DNA from: a virus
Direction: 5' to 3' (one strand)
DNA length: 22,161 nucleotides
Virus record (IMG/VR): IMGVR_UViG_3300025674_000451
Span: 1-22,161 of that record
The position numbers were made by a program, and so were the translations under genes. Of the stretch, positions 1 through 6,110 are shown piece after piece. The stretch's first letter is position 1; each line of letters starts with the position of its first letter. Under the pieces are notes generated by a model. It was not told where the DNA came from and ran no database searches. It saw only the letters and a program-made list of their open reading frames with translations.

Positions 1-56
1 TTATATTTTTTATAAGTGCCAATATATAAACTTGGCGTTATTGATAGTTTAGTCAT
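1..56 (-). CDS. Partial small leftward hypothetical gene, N-terminus only
   Basis: An ATG on the minus strand at 56-54 opens a frame that stays open to the window edge (18 codons, starting MTKLSITPSLYIGTY). A purine-rich ribosome site (AAAAAGGA on the minus strand, about 61-68) sits a few bases upstream, and the gene begins 24 bp after the stop of the leftward gene at 80-343. The spacing and polarity fit two consecutive genes of one leftward operon. Function is unknown. The peptide shares the tetrapeptide ITPS with its neighbour, which may be chance. The fragment is too short to exclude a spurious frame. Confidence 0.45.
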   Translation of the reverse strand, partial: MTKLSITPSLYIGTYKKY

Positions 57-79
57 TGTTTTTCCTTTTTTTTTAGTTA

Positions 80-343
80 TTATCCTAACAATATATAACC
101 CTTGTTATCTTGCAAGATATCTACTGAAAATAATCTTAATTCATCAGCATTAAGTTCTTTGTACTTGTAAGTATCTAAGTCTTCAATGCTACTAAATGTA
201 GACCTGAAACTTGGGGTTATACTATAAAACCTCTTGACATCACGTGCTAGATCGTGAAACCCTATAGTTTTAATTGATATTTTCCTGTTTATTTTTTTAG
301 CTAATTTTCTAGCTTCTTTAACATTCATTATGTTATTAATCAT
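80..343 (-). CDS. Small basic hypothetical protein, leftward
   Basis: The gene encodes 87 aa starting MINNIMNVKEARKLAKK. The N-terminal third is Lys/Arg-rich and probably helical; the rest is mixed, with an acidic stretch around SSIEDLDTYKYKEL. There is no signal peptide, membrane segment or family motif that I recognise. The minus-strand leader carries AAAGGAT just upstream of the ATG, a usable ribosome site, and a TATAAT box lies about 45 bp further upstream (389-394). A second leftward gene follows within 24 bp. Its position, divergent from the late structural operon, suggests an early or accessory phage gene, but that is inference. In-frame alternative starts (M1, M6) differ by only five residues. 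Confidence 0.6.
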   Translation of the reverse strand: MINNIMNVKEARKLAKKINRKISIKTIGFHDLARDVKRFYSITPSFRSTFSSIEDLDTYKYKELNADELRLFSVDILQDNKGYILLG

Positions 344-366
344 TTTTTTTATCCTTTTTTTTTATT

Positions 367-380
367 GCTTGAAACCAAGC
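367..380 (-). repeat. Short hairpin in the leader of the leftward transcript
   Basis: GCTTG at 367-371 and CAAGC at 376-380 form a 5-bp stem with a four-base loop. ATTGC (364-368) can instead pair with GCAAT (383-387), so two mutually exclusive folds are possible. On the minus strand it sits between the -10-like box (389-394) and the ribosome site of the gene at 80-343. It is followed by A residues rather than T residues, so it is not an intrinsic terminator. It could affect translation or mRNA stability. Confidence 0.3.
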
Positions 381-388
381 ATGCAATA

Positions 389-394
389 ATTATA
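389..394 (-). promoter_or_regulatory. Candidate -10 box for leftward transcription
   Basis: The minus strand reads TATAAT at 394-389, a perfect sigma70-type -10 hexamer, about 45 bp upstream of the leftward gene that starts at 343. The -35 position is poor: only A/T-rich sequence such as TATTTA lies at about 17-bp spacing. The surrounding DNA is very AT-rich, so a chance match is possible. Location upstream of a leftward gene pair is the main support. Confidence 0.35.
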
Positions 395-490
395 TACCAA
401 AAATTAACCATTAAATAATTAATTTTTCTTAATCTTTCGCATGACCATAAATTACGGGTAAATACCTAATCGTGTAATGACAAGTCCTTA

Positions 491-521
491 GTATCTAATT
501 AAACAGTGTTCAATTAGATAC
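491..521. repeat. 31-bp near-perfect palindrome, operator- or origin-like
   Basis: The left arm GTATCTAATT (491-500) is the exact reverse complement of AATTAGATAC (512-521). The intervening AAACAGTGTTC continues the dyad: pairs 502-510, 503-509, 504-508 and 505-507 all match around a central G at 506. Only the 501/511 pair mismatches, so 14 of 15 positions pair. This is far more symmetry than expected by chance. It lies midway in the divergent region and suits a dimeric regulator, an initiator site or a cruciform. No binding protein can be named. Confidence 0.75.
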
Positions 522-534
522 AATTACAATATCA

Positions 535-546
535 AGGGCATGCCCT
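535..546. repeat. GC-rich 12-bp perfect palindrome
   Basis: AGGGCATGCCCT at 535-546 is a perfect dyad with no loop. It begins 14 bp after the larger palindrome and is a GC island in otherwise AT-rich DNA. It may be a protein-binding site or part of a composite control element. Confidence 0.5.
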
Positions 547-642
547 AGCTAAGTCAACATAATTCTAAATTATCTTAAGTGTTTTATACAGGTAAACCCT
601 CAATACAAAATAAAACCATTAACATTTTTGTATAAAAAAAGT

Positions 643-720
643 TATTTTTTAAAAAAATTCTCAAAATTTTAAAAATTTCCCACAAATTTCTAAAGTTTTT
701 TTAGACCCCCTAGGGGGGGT
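643..720. promoter_or_regulatory. Phased A/T tracts plus C5TAG5 palindrome; candidate packaging or origin site
   Basis: A/T tracts occur at about 644-657, 663-670, 671-677, 684-689 and 696-702, spaced near one helical turn (10-12 bp), which is the arrangement that gives intrinsic DNA bending. They end abruptly in CCCCCTAGGGGG (706-717), a perfect 12-bp palindrome followed by two more G residues. Bent DNA beside a GC-rich dyad just before terminase genes resembles the organisation of known cos regions. An origin is an equally open alternative. It does not look like a terminator, because no T tract follows the G/C stem on either strand. Confidence 0.4.
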
Positions 721-764
721 AAACGCTCCGCCACGCTTTATCTATTGGGTAGCCACCTGTAATT

Positions 765-801
765 TTTTGAAAATTCAAATAAAACCTTTTGGTTTTCAAA
801 A
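765..801. repeat. A/T-rich hairpin before the first rightward gene
   Basis: TTTTGAAAA (765-773) pairs perfectly with TTTTCAAAA (793-801). A competing inner hairpin, AAAACC (781-786) with GGTTTT (791-796) around a TTTT loop, shares the right arm. The structure ends 21 bp before the Shine-Dalgarno at 823. It would fold in the leader of the rightward transcript, or could be part of a leftward stop signal. With so few G/C pairs, function is uncertain. Confidence 0.3.
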
Positions 802-822
802 CAAATGGTGATACCATATAAC

Positions 823-828
823 AAGGAG
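823..828 (+). promoter_or_regulatory. Ribosome binding site that sets the first rightward start
   Basis: AAGGAG at 823-828 lies six bases before ATG 835. The upstream in-frame ATG at 805 has no such site, so 835 is the better start. Confidence 0.7.
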
Positions 829-834
829 CAAACA

Positions 835-1104
835 ATGGATATTAAATTAGAACTAAAAGTCAAAGAACTTGAAGACATTATCGAGCAACATGAAAAAAAG
901 ATTAAGCAATTAATCTGTGATATGCGTTATGTTAAAGAAGTCAGTAGAGAAAATAGCGAAAGAAACAAGAGTTATTTAAAAGAGCTTAACGAATTAACTT
1001 CTACTAGAGGCAAGGCAAGAGAAATAAAGGCAAAAGCCAGAGCAACCAAGCAGTATGCCAATGAGTTAAAGAAGGCGGCTGAGATTGAACAAGAGTGTAG
1101 ATGA
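835..1104 (+). CDS. Small coiled-coil protein, first gene of the packaging block
   Basis: The gene encodes 89 aa from ATG 835 (MDIKLELKVKELEDII). A consensus Shine-Dalgarno six bases upstream favours this start over ATG 805, which would add ten residues. The protein is almost entirely charged and helical, with Leu/Ile heptad spacing typical of a coiled coil across roughly residues 3-60 and a Lys/Arg/Ala-rich C-terminus (GKAREIKAKARATKQYA). No catalytic motif, signal peptide or membrane segment is visible. It overlaps the putative small terminase gene by 20 bp and is its immediate operon partner, so a role in packaging, such as DNA binding or oligomerisation, is plausible but inferred. It could itself be the small terminase. 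Confidence 0.65.
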   Translation: MDIKLELKVKELEDIIEQHEKKIKQLICDMRYVKEVSRENSERNKSYLKELNELTSTRGKAREIKAKARATKQYANELKKAAEIEQECR

Positions 1105-1462
1105 GATATTGCGTAATCGCAAGTTCAGCCCAGTAGAGAAGTTATTAGACCTCTACGAAGAACTTGAAGAAGATGGTGAGTATATCAGGGAGCAGATAGA
1201 CGCAAACCCAGAACTCGGTACTATAATCAACCCAGTAGACAATCAAAAGCTTCGTGAGCGTGTCCTCAGTAGCGTTATGAAGTGCAAACAGACAGAAGAT
1301 GGCTTACGTATTAAATTGGCTCAATTAGACGCTGCTAATCCAAACAGAGATAGTGGCCCAGTACAGGGTATTATTATGAACCACGTAGAGCGTACTTTGC
1401 CAGATGGTAGGATCATAATTGAGAAGGTAGCACAAATTGCCACAGATAAGAACCAACCCTAA
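1085..1462 (+). CDS. Putative small terminase subunit (TerS-like)
   Basis: This 125-aa frame starts at TTG 1085. GAAGG at 1071-1075 lies nine bases upstream, and no in-frame ATG occurs near the 5' end. The N-terminal 90 residues are helical and acidic (FSPVEKLLDLYEELEEDG), and the C-terminus looks beta-hairpin-like (VERTLPDGRIIIEKVAQI). Small terminase subunits recognise phage DNA and load the large subunit. They are poorly conserved, so the call rests on size, helical character and position directly before TerL, with the TerL start nested in its last codons (26-bp overlap). I see no diagnostic motif. A different accessory packaging protein is the main alternative. Confidence 0.5.
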   Translation: MNKSVDEILRNRKFSPVEKLLDLYEELEEDGEYIREQIDANPELGTIINPVDNQKLRERVLSSVMKCKQTEDGLRIKLAQLDAANPNRDSGPVQGIIMNHVERTLPDGRIIIEKVAQIATDKNQP

Positions 1463-3050
1463 TTGGGACGACAGTAATTTTGTTGACTACAGTAAGTTGT
1501 CAACTAAGCAGCGTAAGGAGATGGTGGAAGATCCTGACCACGAATTTAATTATGCGAACACTTACGACCCTAATGATTATGATGAGATAGTTGAGAAGTA
1601 TGACAACAAAGATGCGGTGTTACCTCAGAACGCAGTAGATGTGTGGGGTGGTTTCGTACCGACATTTTATCAGTATGAGTGGTATAAGCACTTTACCCAA
1701 GTAGAAGAAGGTGGTGGCTTTAGGCGTAATATTGAGGGCACTTGTGTAATTCATAGGCGTGGTGGTAAGACTACTGGTACTATTCCTTGTGTATTATTGC
1801 CGAGGTCTTTAAATGACCCAGGTTTATATTTGCATATATTCCCTACTTTAACTCAGGGCAGGGGTGCTTTGTGGACTGGTATGGGTAAGATCACAAGAGA
1901 TATGGCAACTTGTGCAATCCCTTACCTAGAGCTGATTCCAAAAATGTATTGGGTTAAGCGTAACAATCACGAAATGACATTAGAGTTATCTAATGGCAGT
2001 ATTTATAGGTTAGGTGGAGCGAGGGGTGCAGATGGTACTGCTAATCATTGGCGTGGTTTCAACCCAATGGGTGTGATCGCTGATGAGTATGGTGAGTGGA
2101 ATGATGATGTGGTAAGTGAGATATTCGGGCCAGTGTTAGCTCAGAATGGTGGCTTTATATTTCGTATTGGTACTCCTAAGGGCGAGAACCAGTTTTTCAG
2201 GGATTATATGTACGACTTAGAGAGTGAGAATGAATGTAACCGAGCGTGGTTATTAAGCATTGATAAGACTTATTACAATGATGGTAGCCCGATTATCACG
2301 AGGGAGTATATTGAGAAGGAATTAGCGAGGGGCGTTGACCCAGAGATTATTCAGCAGGAATATTATTGTTCTTTTAAGGCGGCTGCAAGTGGAGCTTGGT
2401 ATAAACACTCTATGAGCCGTATTGATGAGGAAGGTCGTATCCGCAAGTTATCTTACAACCCAAATCATAGGATAGAGGTGGACTGGGATTTAGGTGGTAG
2501 TGATGCTTTTGTAGCTGGTATCCGTCAGTCGTATGATGATTACCATAGGTATATTGATTGCATTAAGATGGAGAGCGTCCCTATTGGTGTGGTGATGGAC
2601 GCAGTATTAGCTAAATACCCTGGTGTGCATACTCATTATTTTCCCCATGATGGCAAGATGCGAATTGATATGGTAGATCATTTTCAAAGTCGTATTGAGG
2701 CATTGCGTAAGCGAGGTATCAATAATATCGTACAAGTCCCTCGTACAAAGAGTTTGGGAGATGGCGTACAAGTAACGAAAGAATATTTAGCTAAGTGTGT
2801 GTTTGATGTTGAAAATTGTAGTGAGTTAATAAGTAATTTGCGTAACTACAAGAAGAAGTTTAACAAGACGACTAATAGTTACATAGATGCGGCTGTGCAT
2901 GATGAACATTCTCATGGTGCAGACATGGTTCGTACTGGAGCGACAGCGTATAAGTTGTGTATGTTTGCGATTGATAATGGTTTAGGTGGTGGTAGAATGT
3001 TGCGTAAAAAGCGGTTAAGTCGGATAGCCAAATTTAATTATGGAGTATAA
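1437..3050 (+). CDS. terL: Terminase large subunit (DNA packaging ATPase/nuclease)
   Basis: This 537-aa protein pumps DNA into proheads and cuts concatemers. The N-terminal ATPase domain has a Walker A-like HRRGGKTT at about residues 106-113 and a Walker B-like VIADEYGEW at about 213-221, with the catalytic Glu after Asp. The C-terminal RNase H-like nuclease domain shows Asp residues in DWDLGGSD (about 349-356), HYFPHDGK (D405) and HDEHSHGADMVR (D489, D496), the expected acidic cluster. The start is TTG 1437, preceded nine bases upstream by GAAGG (1423-1427). The next in-frame ATG (1521) abuts an AAGGAG with no spacing and is less suitable. It overlaps the upstream gene by 26 bp and the next gene by 11 bp. 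Length is normal for podoviral TerL. Confidence 0.93.
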   Translation: MPQIRTNPNWDDSNFVDYSKLSTKQRKEMVEDPDHEFNYANTYDPNDYDEIVEKYDNKDAVLPQNAVDVWGGFVPTFYQYEWYKHFTQVEEGGGFRRNIEGTCVIHRRGGKTTGTIPCVLLPRSLNDPGLYLHIFPTLTQGRGALWTGMGKITRDMATCAIPYLELIPKMYWVKRNNHEMTLELSNGSIYRLGGARGADGTANHWRGFNPMGVIADEYGEWNDDVVSEIFGPVLAQNGGFIFRIGTPKGENQFFRDYMYDLESENECNRAWLLSIDKTYYNDGSPIITREYIEKELARGVDPEIIQQEYYCSFKAAASGAWYKHSMSRIDEEGRIRKLSYNPNHRIEVDWDLGGSDAFVAGIRQSYDDYHRYIDCIKMESVPIGVVMDAVLAKYPGVHTHYFPHDGKMRIDMVDHFQSRIEALRKRGINNIVQVPRTKSLGDGVQVTKEYLAKCVFDVENCSELISNLRNYKKKFNKTTNSYIDAAVHDEHSHGADMVRTGATAYKLCMFAIDNGLGGGRMLRKKRLSRIAKFNYGV

Positions 3051-3303
3051 TGTTTTTATGAAGTCAGGAGTACCACAAGTAATATCACCTGTAACGGCTT
3101 TAGGCGGTCTAAAATCAAAAGTTTTTGGTGAGGGTTATGACGAATTACCTTTTGGATTAACAGAGCGAGGTTACAGACGTTCATTGCGTAGAAAGCAAGA
3201 AAATTTAATTGAGCGTTTAGGTATGCGTTTAGGTATTGCAGGTATCAGCGAGTCTACAGATGTGGTGGGTTTTGAGAAAACAAAAAGGGATAACCAAGTA
3301 TGA
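3040..3303 (+). CDS. Small basic hypothetical protein between TerL and portal
   Basis: The gene encodes 87 aa from ATG 3040. An alternative start at ATG 3058 (81 aa, MKSGVPQVISPV) has GGAG twelve bases upstream and could be the real one. The N-terminal half is Gly/Val/Pro-rich (SPVTALGGLKSKVFGEG); the C-terminal half is Arg-rich and helical (RGYRRSLRRKQENLIERLG). There is no recognised domain. It overlaps TerL by 11 bp and shares an ATGA overlap with the portal gene, so it is translated within the head operon. Position just before the portal recalls T7 gene 7.3, a small tail-assembly virion protein, but I see no sequence evidence for that equivalence. Confidence 0.7.
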   Translation: MEYNVFMKSGVPQVISPVTALGGLKSKVFGEGYDELPFGLTERGYRRSLRRKQENLIERLGMRLGIAGISESTDVVGFEKTKRDNQV

Positions 3304-4913
3304 GCATAGCATCTGAGTGGTGTTCTAATTTTGATAATGTAACGAATGTGCGTAGTAATTACGACATTGAGTTTAATCGTTTAAATAAATATTTATCGCC
3401 TAGTAGCGTAAAGTTTTTTCAATCTAAAAATGGTGATGGTAATGTAAACCGTTTAGAAATTTTTGATGGCACTCCTGAAAGAGCGAGTGACGATTTAGCC
3501 AGTAGTTTACTTGGTATGTTGTTAAACCCTTTACAGGACAAGTTTAGCTTAGTGCCAGCGAATAAGGAATTACGTGATAGTAAGATTCATAAAGACCAGT
3601 TGATTAAGGCAAAGAATTGGATTGTCGATCATTTAAGTAGAGCGGATACAAGCTTTATGAAGGCAATGAGCAGTGTCTTACAGAACGTGGTGAACTATGG
3701 TGATGGCCCGTTTTTTATTTATCGTGATAAGAAAAAGAAGTTAGTAAAGTTTGCTGCATTACCTAAGCAAGAAGTATATTTTCAGCGTGATATGTATGGA
3801 GATATAATTAATTACTATAGAGAGATTTACATGACTCCGATCCAGTTAAAGAGAGAGTTTGAAGCGGCTGGTGGAGATGGTAACGCACGTTATTGGAAAG
3901 AGATTAATGAGAAGATTAACACTGACCCAAATGATGAGCGTAAGGTAATTAACATTGTATTTGAGCGTGATGATTATAAGACACGCACTTTAAATGTTGC
4001 TGAGAAGAAGTATGCAAGTTTATGGATTGATTACGACCACAAAGTTTTATTAAAAGAGAGTGGCTATGATTACTTTCCTTTCTTTGCGCCAGCGTGGCGA
4101 TTAAGTCCAGGAGAGGATTACGGCCGAGGCCCAGGACATAGAGCTTTACCAGATATTATCACTCTTAACTTGATGGAGAAAAACAATTTAGCGGCTGCTG
4201 AGGTAATGATTAAGCCCCCTCTCATCATGCCTTATGACATCATGGAAGATGATGTCGACTTATCTCCTGCCGCTATTAATTATATCCAGCTATCAAGAGC
4301 AATGTTTGGTACACAGTTTATAAAACCTGAGCCATTAAATGTTATACAAGATTTACCTATCAGTGTTCAGATGCAGGATAGGAAGCGTAATTTAATTTTA
4401 TTAGCTTTTTACAATGACTTATTACAGGACGATAAGCGAGTTGAGCAAAGTGCGACCGAGAGTAATAATCGAATGATGAGTAACATTCGTAAGTTCAGTG
4501 GGCCGTTTAGCAATCTGGAGAACGATTTATTGCAAGCTGTAATTAAGGAAGTGTATCAAGCTGGTATTGAGTTTGGTGAGATAGAGGTAGACAGCGAACT
4601 TAAAGATGTGAACGTAGCGTTTACAACAGCAATGTATGAAGCGCAGCAACAGATGCGTTTACAAGCATTACAAGCCGCAGGTACAATCCTGACACAATTC
4701 TTTGCTGGTGGTATTCAGATACCAGGCATTAAGCAAGAGTTATTAGCGGAGTATGTATTTAAGGCAACAGGAGCGGATAGTAATTTATTGGAAGACCCAG
4801 AGGTAGCAAGACAGCAACTTGAGCAACAGCGTCAAGTACAACAGGATAGTGTTGACACTAGATCGTTTAAAGATGTTGCTAGTGGGTTGAAAGATATACA
4901 ACAGATTGTATGA
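3300..4913 (+). CDS. Portal protein (T7 gp8-type head-tail connector)
   Basis: This 537-aa protein should form the dodecameric ring through which DNA enters and leaves the capsid and to which the tail attaches. It matches the podoviral head-to-tail connecting family in length and pattern. The N-terminus has RLEIFDGTPERASDDLAS followed by LLGMLLNP and a conserved NYGDGPFFIY near residues 132-141. The middle contains DYGRGPGHRALPDIITLNLM (about 272-291), and the helical C-terminal half carries LLAFYNDLL and TESNNRM (about 364-390). The Gln-rich tail (roughly 500-537) resembles a crown/barrel end. The start overlaps the preceding stop (ATGA), with AAGGGA at 3285-3290. It is followed, again by ATGA coupling, by the Bbp19-like gene. 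Confidence 0.93.
   Translation: MSIASEWCSNFDNVTNVRSNYDIEFNRLNKYLSPSSVKFFQSKNGDGNVNRLEIFDGTPERASDDLASSLLGMLLNPLQDKFSLVPANKELRDSKIHKDQLIKAKNWIVDHLSRADTSFMKAMSSVLQNVVNYGDGPFFIYRDKKKKLVKFAALPKQEVYFQRDMYGDIINYYREIYMTPIQLKREFEAAGGDGNARYWKEINEKINTDPNDERKVINIVFERDDYKTRTLNVAEKKYASLWIDYDHKVLLKESGYDYFPFFAPAWRLSPGEDYGRGPGHRALPDIITLNLMEKNNLAAAEVMIKPPLIMPYDIMEDDVDLSPAAINYIQLSRAMFGTQFIKPEPLNVIQDLPISVQMQDRKRNLILLAFYNDLLQDDKRVEQSATESNNRMMSNIRKFSGPFSNLENDLLQAVIKEVYQAGIEFGEIEVDSELKDVNVAFTTAMYEAQQQMRLQALQAAGTILTQFFAGGIQIPGIKQELLAEYVFKATGADSNLLEDPEVARQQLEQQRQVQQDSVDTRSFKDVASGLKDIQQIV
4236..4256 (+). repeat. Hairpin inside the portal gene
   Basis: GACATCAT (4236-4243) and ATGATGTC (4249-4256) form a perfect 8-bp stem with a GGAAG loop. 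It lies in coding sequence for YDIMEDDVD. The repeated Asp codons may create the dyad by chance, but the loop resembles a Shine-Dalgarno-like purine run. Confidence 0.35.
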
Positions 4914-5218
4914 TACAGACAAATTTAAAGTGGTGGTTAAATACCGTTGGAGCGGATTTAGGGACAGAAGAATTTACTAAAGCAAAGCGTTTTTTAGTAG
5001 AGGGTTCTTACAAAGAGTTTAGCGACAGTAAGTTTGGTGAAATAATTTTGCATGAGCTATTTGATTTTTGTGGTTTTGATAAGGTGAACTACAGTAATGA
5101 TTTCAAGCCAGAGACATTAGCTTTTTTAGAGGGACAGCGTAGCGTTTTATTGCACATATTACAGATGTGTGAAATGAGTCAATTAGTATTGATGAAGAAA
5201 GGAGCAAAGAATGGATAG
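4910..5218 (+). CDS. Small Bbp19-like protein between portal and scaffold
   Basis: The gene encodes 102 aa from ATG 4910, overlapping the portal stop by four bases. The C-terminal part (about residues 65-90, ETLAFLEGQRSVLLHIL) resembles the short helical motif of the Bbp19-type phage proteins, small proteins commonly encoded near the head genes of BPP-1-like podoviruses and of uncertain function. The N-terminus is helical (WWLNTVGADLGTEEFTKAKR). No membrane segment, signal or catalytic residue is evident. The 3' end overlaps the scaffold gene by 8 bp and contains its ribosome site. The Bbp19 assignment rests on recall of the motif and gene order. Confidence 0.65.
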   Translation: MIQTNLKWWLNTVGADLGTEEFTKAKRFLVEGSYKEFSDSKFGEIILHELFDFCGFDKVNYSNDFKPETLAFLEGQRSVLLHILQMCEMSQLVLMKKGAKNG

Positions 5219-6014
5219 TAGTGAAGCATGGTTAAAGGTTGAAGAAGCGACAAAAGATTATAATTTTGAGGAATTAAAATCTGTGTTTGGTGATTTACCA
5301 GAGGCAAAGACATTAGAGTCAGTAAAAAGTTTAAAGGGTCTAATGAAAAGTTATATAGACACAAGCCGTATGGTGGGTGATAAGAGCAAACGCTTACCAG
5401 ATAATGATGCAGACTGGGAACAATTTTGGCAATCTAGGGGTAAACCCTCAGACCCTAGTGGTTATCAATTTGATTTACCTGAGTATCAATTACCAGATGA
5501 TATTTATGATTACGTAGGTAAGAATTTACATGAAGCTAATTTAACGAATGAGCAAGCAAACAAGGTAATGAAAACATTTTTAAACCTTACAAAAGAAGAT
5601 GCTGAGAAGCGAGAAGCTGATTATGCAAAATCATTAGAAGAATTTACCAAGCAAAAAGAAGTACGCTTTGGTGATAAGTTATCTGAATACGACAACTTAG
5701 CTAAGAGTTATATTGACCAACTAAGTGAAGGTGCAGTCAAATCAAGTTTAGAAACATTGATGGCAAATCCAGATGGTTTAGAATTTTTAGCAAACTTAGC
5801 GCAAGCAGGAAATGAAAACCCAGGTGGGCCAGAGTATCGCCAGCCGAGTCGTAACACTGCAAAGACTGCAAGCGAGCAGCTTGAGGTATTAAAGCGAGAT
5901 AAAAACTTTTTAGATAAATTGTTTGGTACTGATATGCGTATTCCAGCATTAGAGCGCAAGCGAGCAAAAGAATTATGGCAATCATTACATGAGCAAGCTG
6001 TCAAAGAAAAGTAA
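5211..6014 (+). CDS. Capsid assembly scaffolding protein
   Basis: This 267-aa, very acidic and helical protein lies directly before the capsid gene, the standard scaffold position. The N-terminal region carries a pattern seen in podoviral scaffolds: a helix ending SRMVGDKSKRLPDND, then WEQFWQSRGKPSDPSGYQF (about 67-90). The centre is a charged coiled coil (about 105-160). The C-terminus is basic and helical (ALERKRAKELWQSLHEQA), as expected for the capsid-binding end of scaffolds. Scaffolds direct prohead assembly around the portal and leave before maturation. The start ATG 5211 has AAAGGAG at 5199-5205, one of the few strong ribosome sites in the window, consistent with high output. Confidence 0.88.
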   Translation: MDSSEAWLKVEEATKDYNFEELKSVFGDLPEAKTLESVKSLKGLMKSYIDTSRMVGDKSKRLPDNDADWEQFWQSRGKPSDPSGYQFDLPEYQLPDDIYDYVGKNLHEANLTNEQANKVMKTFLNLTKEDAEKREADYAKSLEEFTKQKEVRFGDKLSEYDNLAKSYIDQLSEGAVKSSLETLMANPDGLEFLANLAQAGNENPGGPEYRQPSRNTAKTASEQLEVLKRDKNFLDKLFGTDMRIPALERKRAKELWQSLHEQAVKEK

Positions 6015-6016
6015 TG

Positions 6017-6022
6017 TATAAT
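6017..6022 (+). promoter_or_regulatory. Candidate -10 box for the capsid gene
   Basis: A perfect TATAAT at 6017-6022 begins three bases after the scaffold stop codon. A transcript would start near 6029, at the first copy of the 14-bp leader repeat. No good -35 is visible at normal spacing, so a weak or activator-dependent promoter, or chance, remains possible. Confidence 0.35.
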
Positions 6023-6026
6023 AAAA

Positions 6027-6081
6027 TTATCGGGTTGCTTTTATAGTCCGTATTTATAGAAGTCCGTTTATCGGGTTGCTT
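6027..6081 (+). repeat. Duplicated 14-bp element in the capsid leader
   Basis: TTATCGGGTTGCTT occurs exactly twice, at 6027-6040 and 6068-6081 (41-bp period), and the intervening DNA holds two copies of AGTCCGT (6045-6051 and 6061-6067). This fills most of the only sizeable gap within the late operon. It could be a regulator or phage-polymerase recognition site, an mRNA element for capsid expression, or the result of a local duplication. Confidence 0.65.
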
Positions 6082-6104
6082 CAAGTAGTAGTTAATAAGT
6101 TTAT

Positions 6105-6110
6105 AAGGAG
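6105..6110 (+). promoter_or_regulatory. Strong ribosome binding site of the capsid gene
   Basis: AAGGAG at 6105-6110 lies six bases before ATG 6117, ideal spacing and in line with the very high expression capsid proteins need. Confidence 0.75.

Larger units (their letters stand above)
344..834. other. Divergent non-coding control region
   Basis: About 490 bp separates the leftward genes from the first rightward gene, in a genome where genes otherwise overlap or nearly touch. I see no convincing coding frame here. It contains a leftward -10-like box (389-394), a 31-bp near-perfect palindrome (491-521), a 12-bp GC-rich palindrome (535-546), a run of phased A/T tracts (643-702), a CCCCCTAGGGGG palindrome (706-717) and an A/T-rich hairpin (765-801). 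Its position between divergent blocks and directly upstream of the terminase genes fits an operator/promoter hub, a replication origin or a packaging (cos/pac) site. The sequence alone does not choose between these. Confidence 0.6.

Noticed and set aside
591-602. Repeated 12-mer GGTAAACCCTCA at 591-602 and 5439-5450
   Set aside because: A single distant 12-mer match is expected by chance in a window of this size; one copy lies within the scaffold coding sequence.
706-717. CCCCCTAGGGGG as an intrinsic terminator
   Set aside because: No loop of suitable size and no T tract follows it on either strand.
3046-3051. TATAAT near the TerL stop codon as a promoter
   Set aside because: It lies in a coding overlap with no -35 and only 6 bp before a possible start codon; AT-rich chance match is likelier.
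5179-5364. Short minus-strand frames across the structural genes (for example 5179-5364, 5708-6004, 11027-11260, 13005-13352, 16181-16600, 17813-18205, 19523-19837, 21772-22092)
   Set aside because: All are opposite to well-supported + strand genes, lack ribosome sites and have low-complexity shadow compositions.
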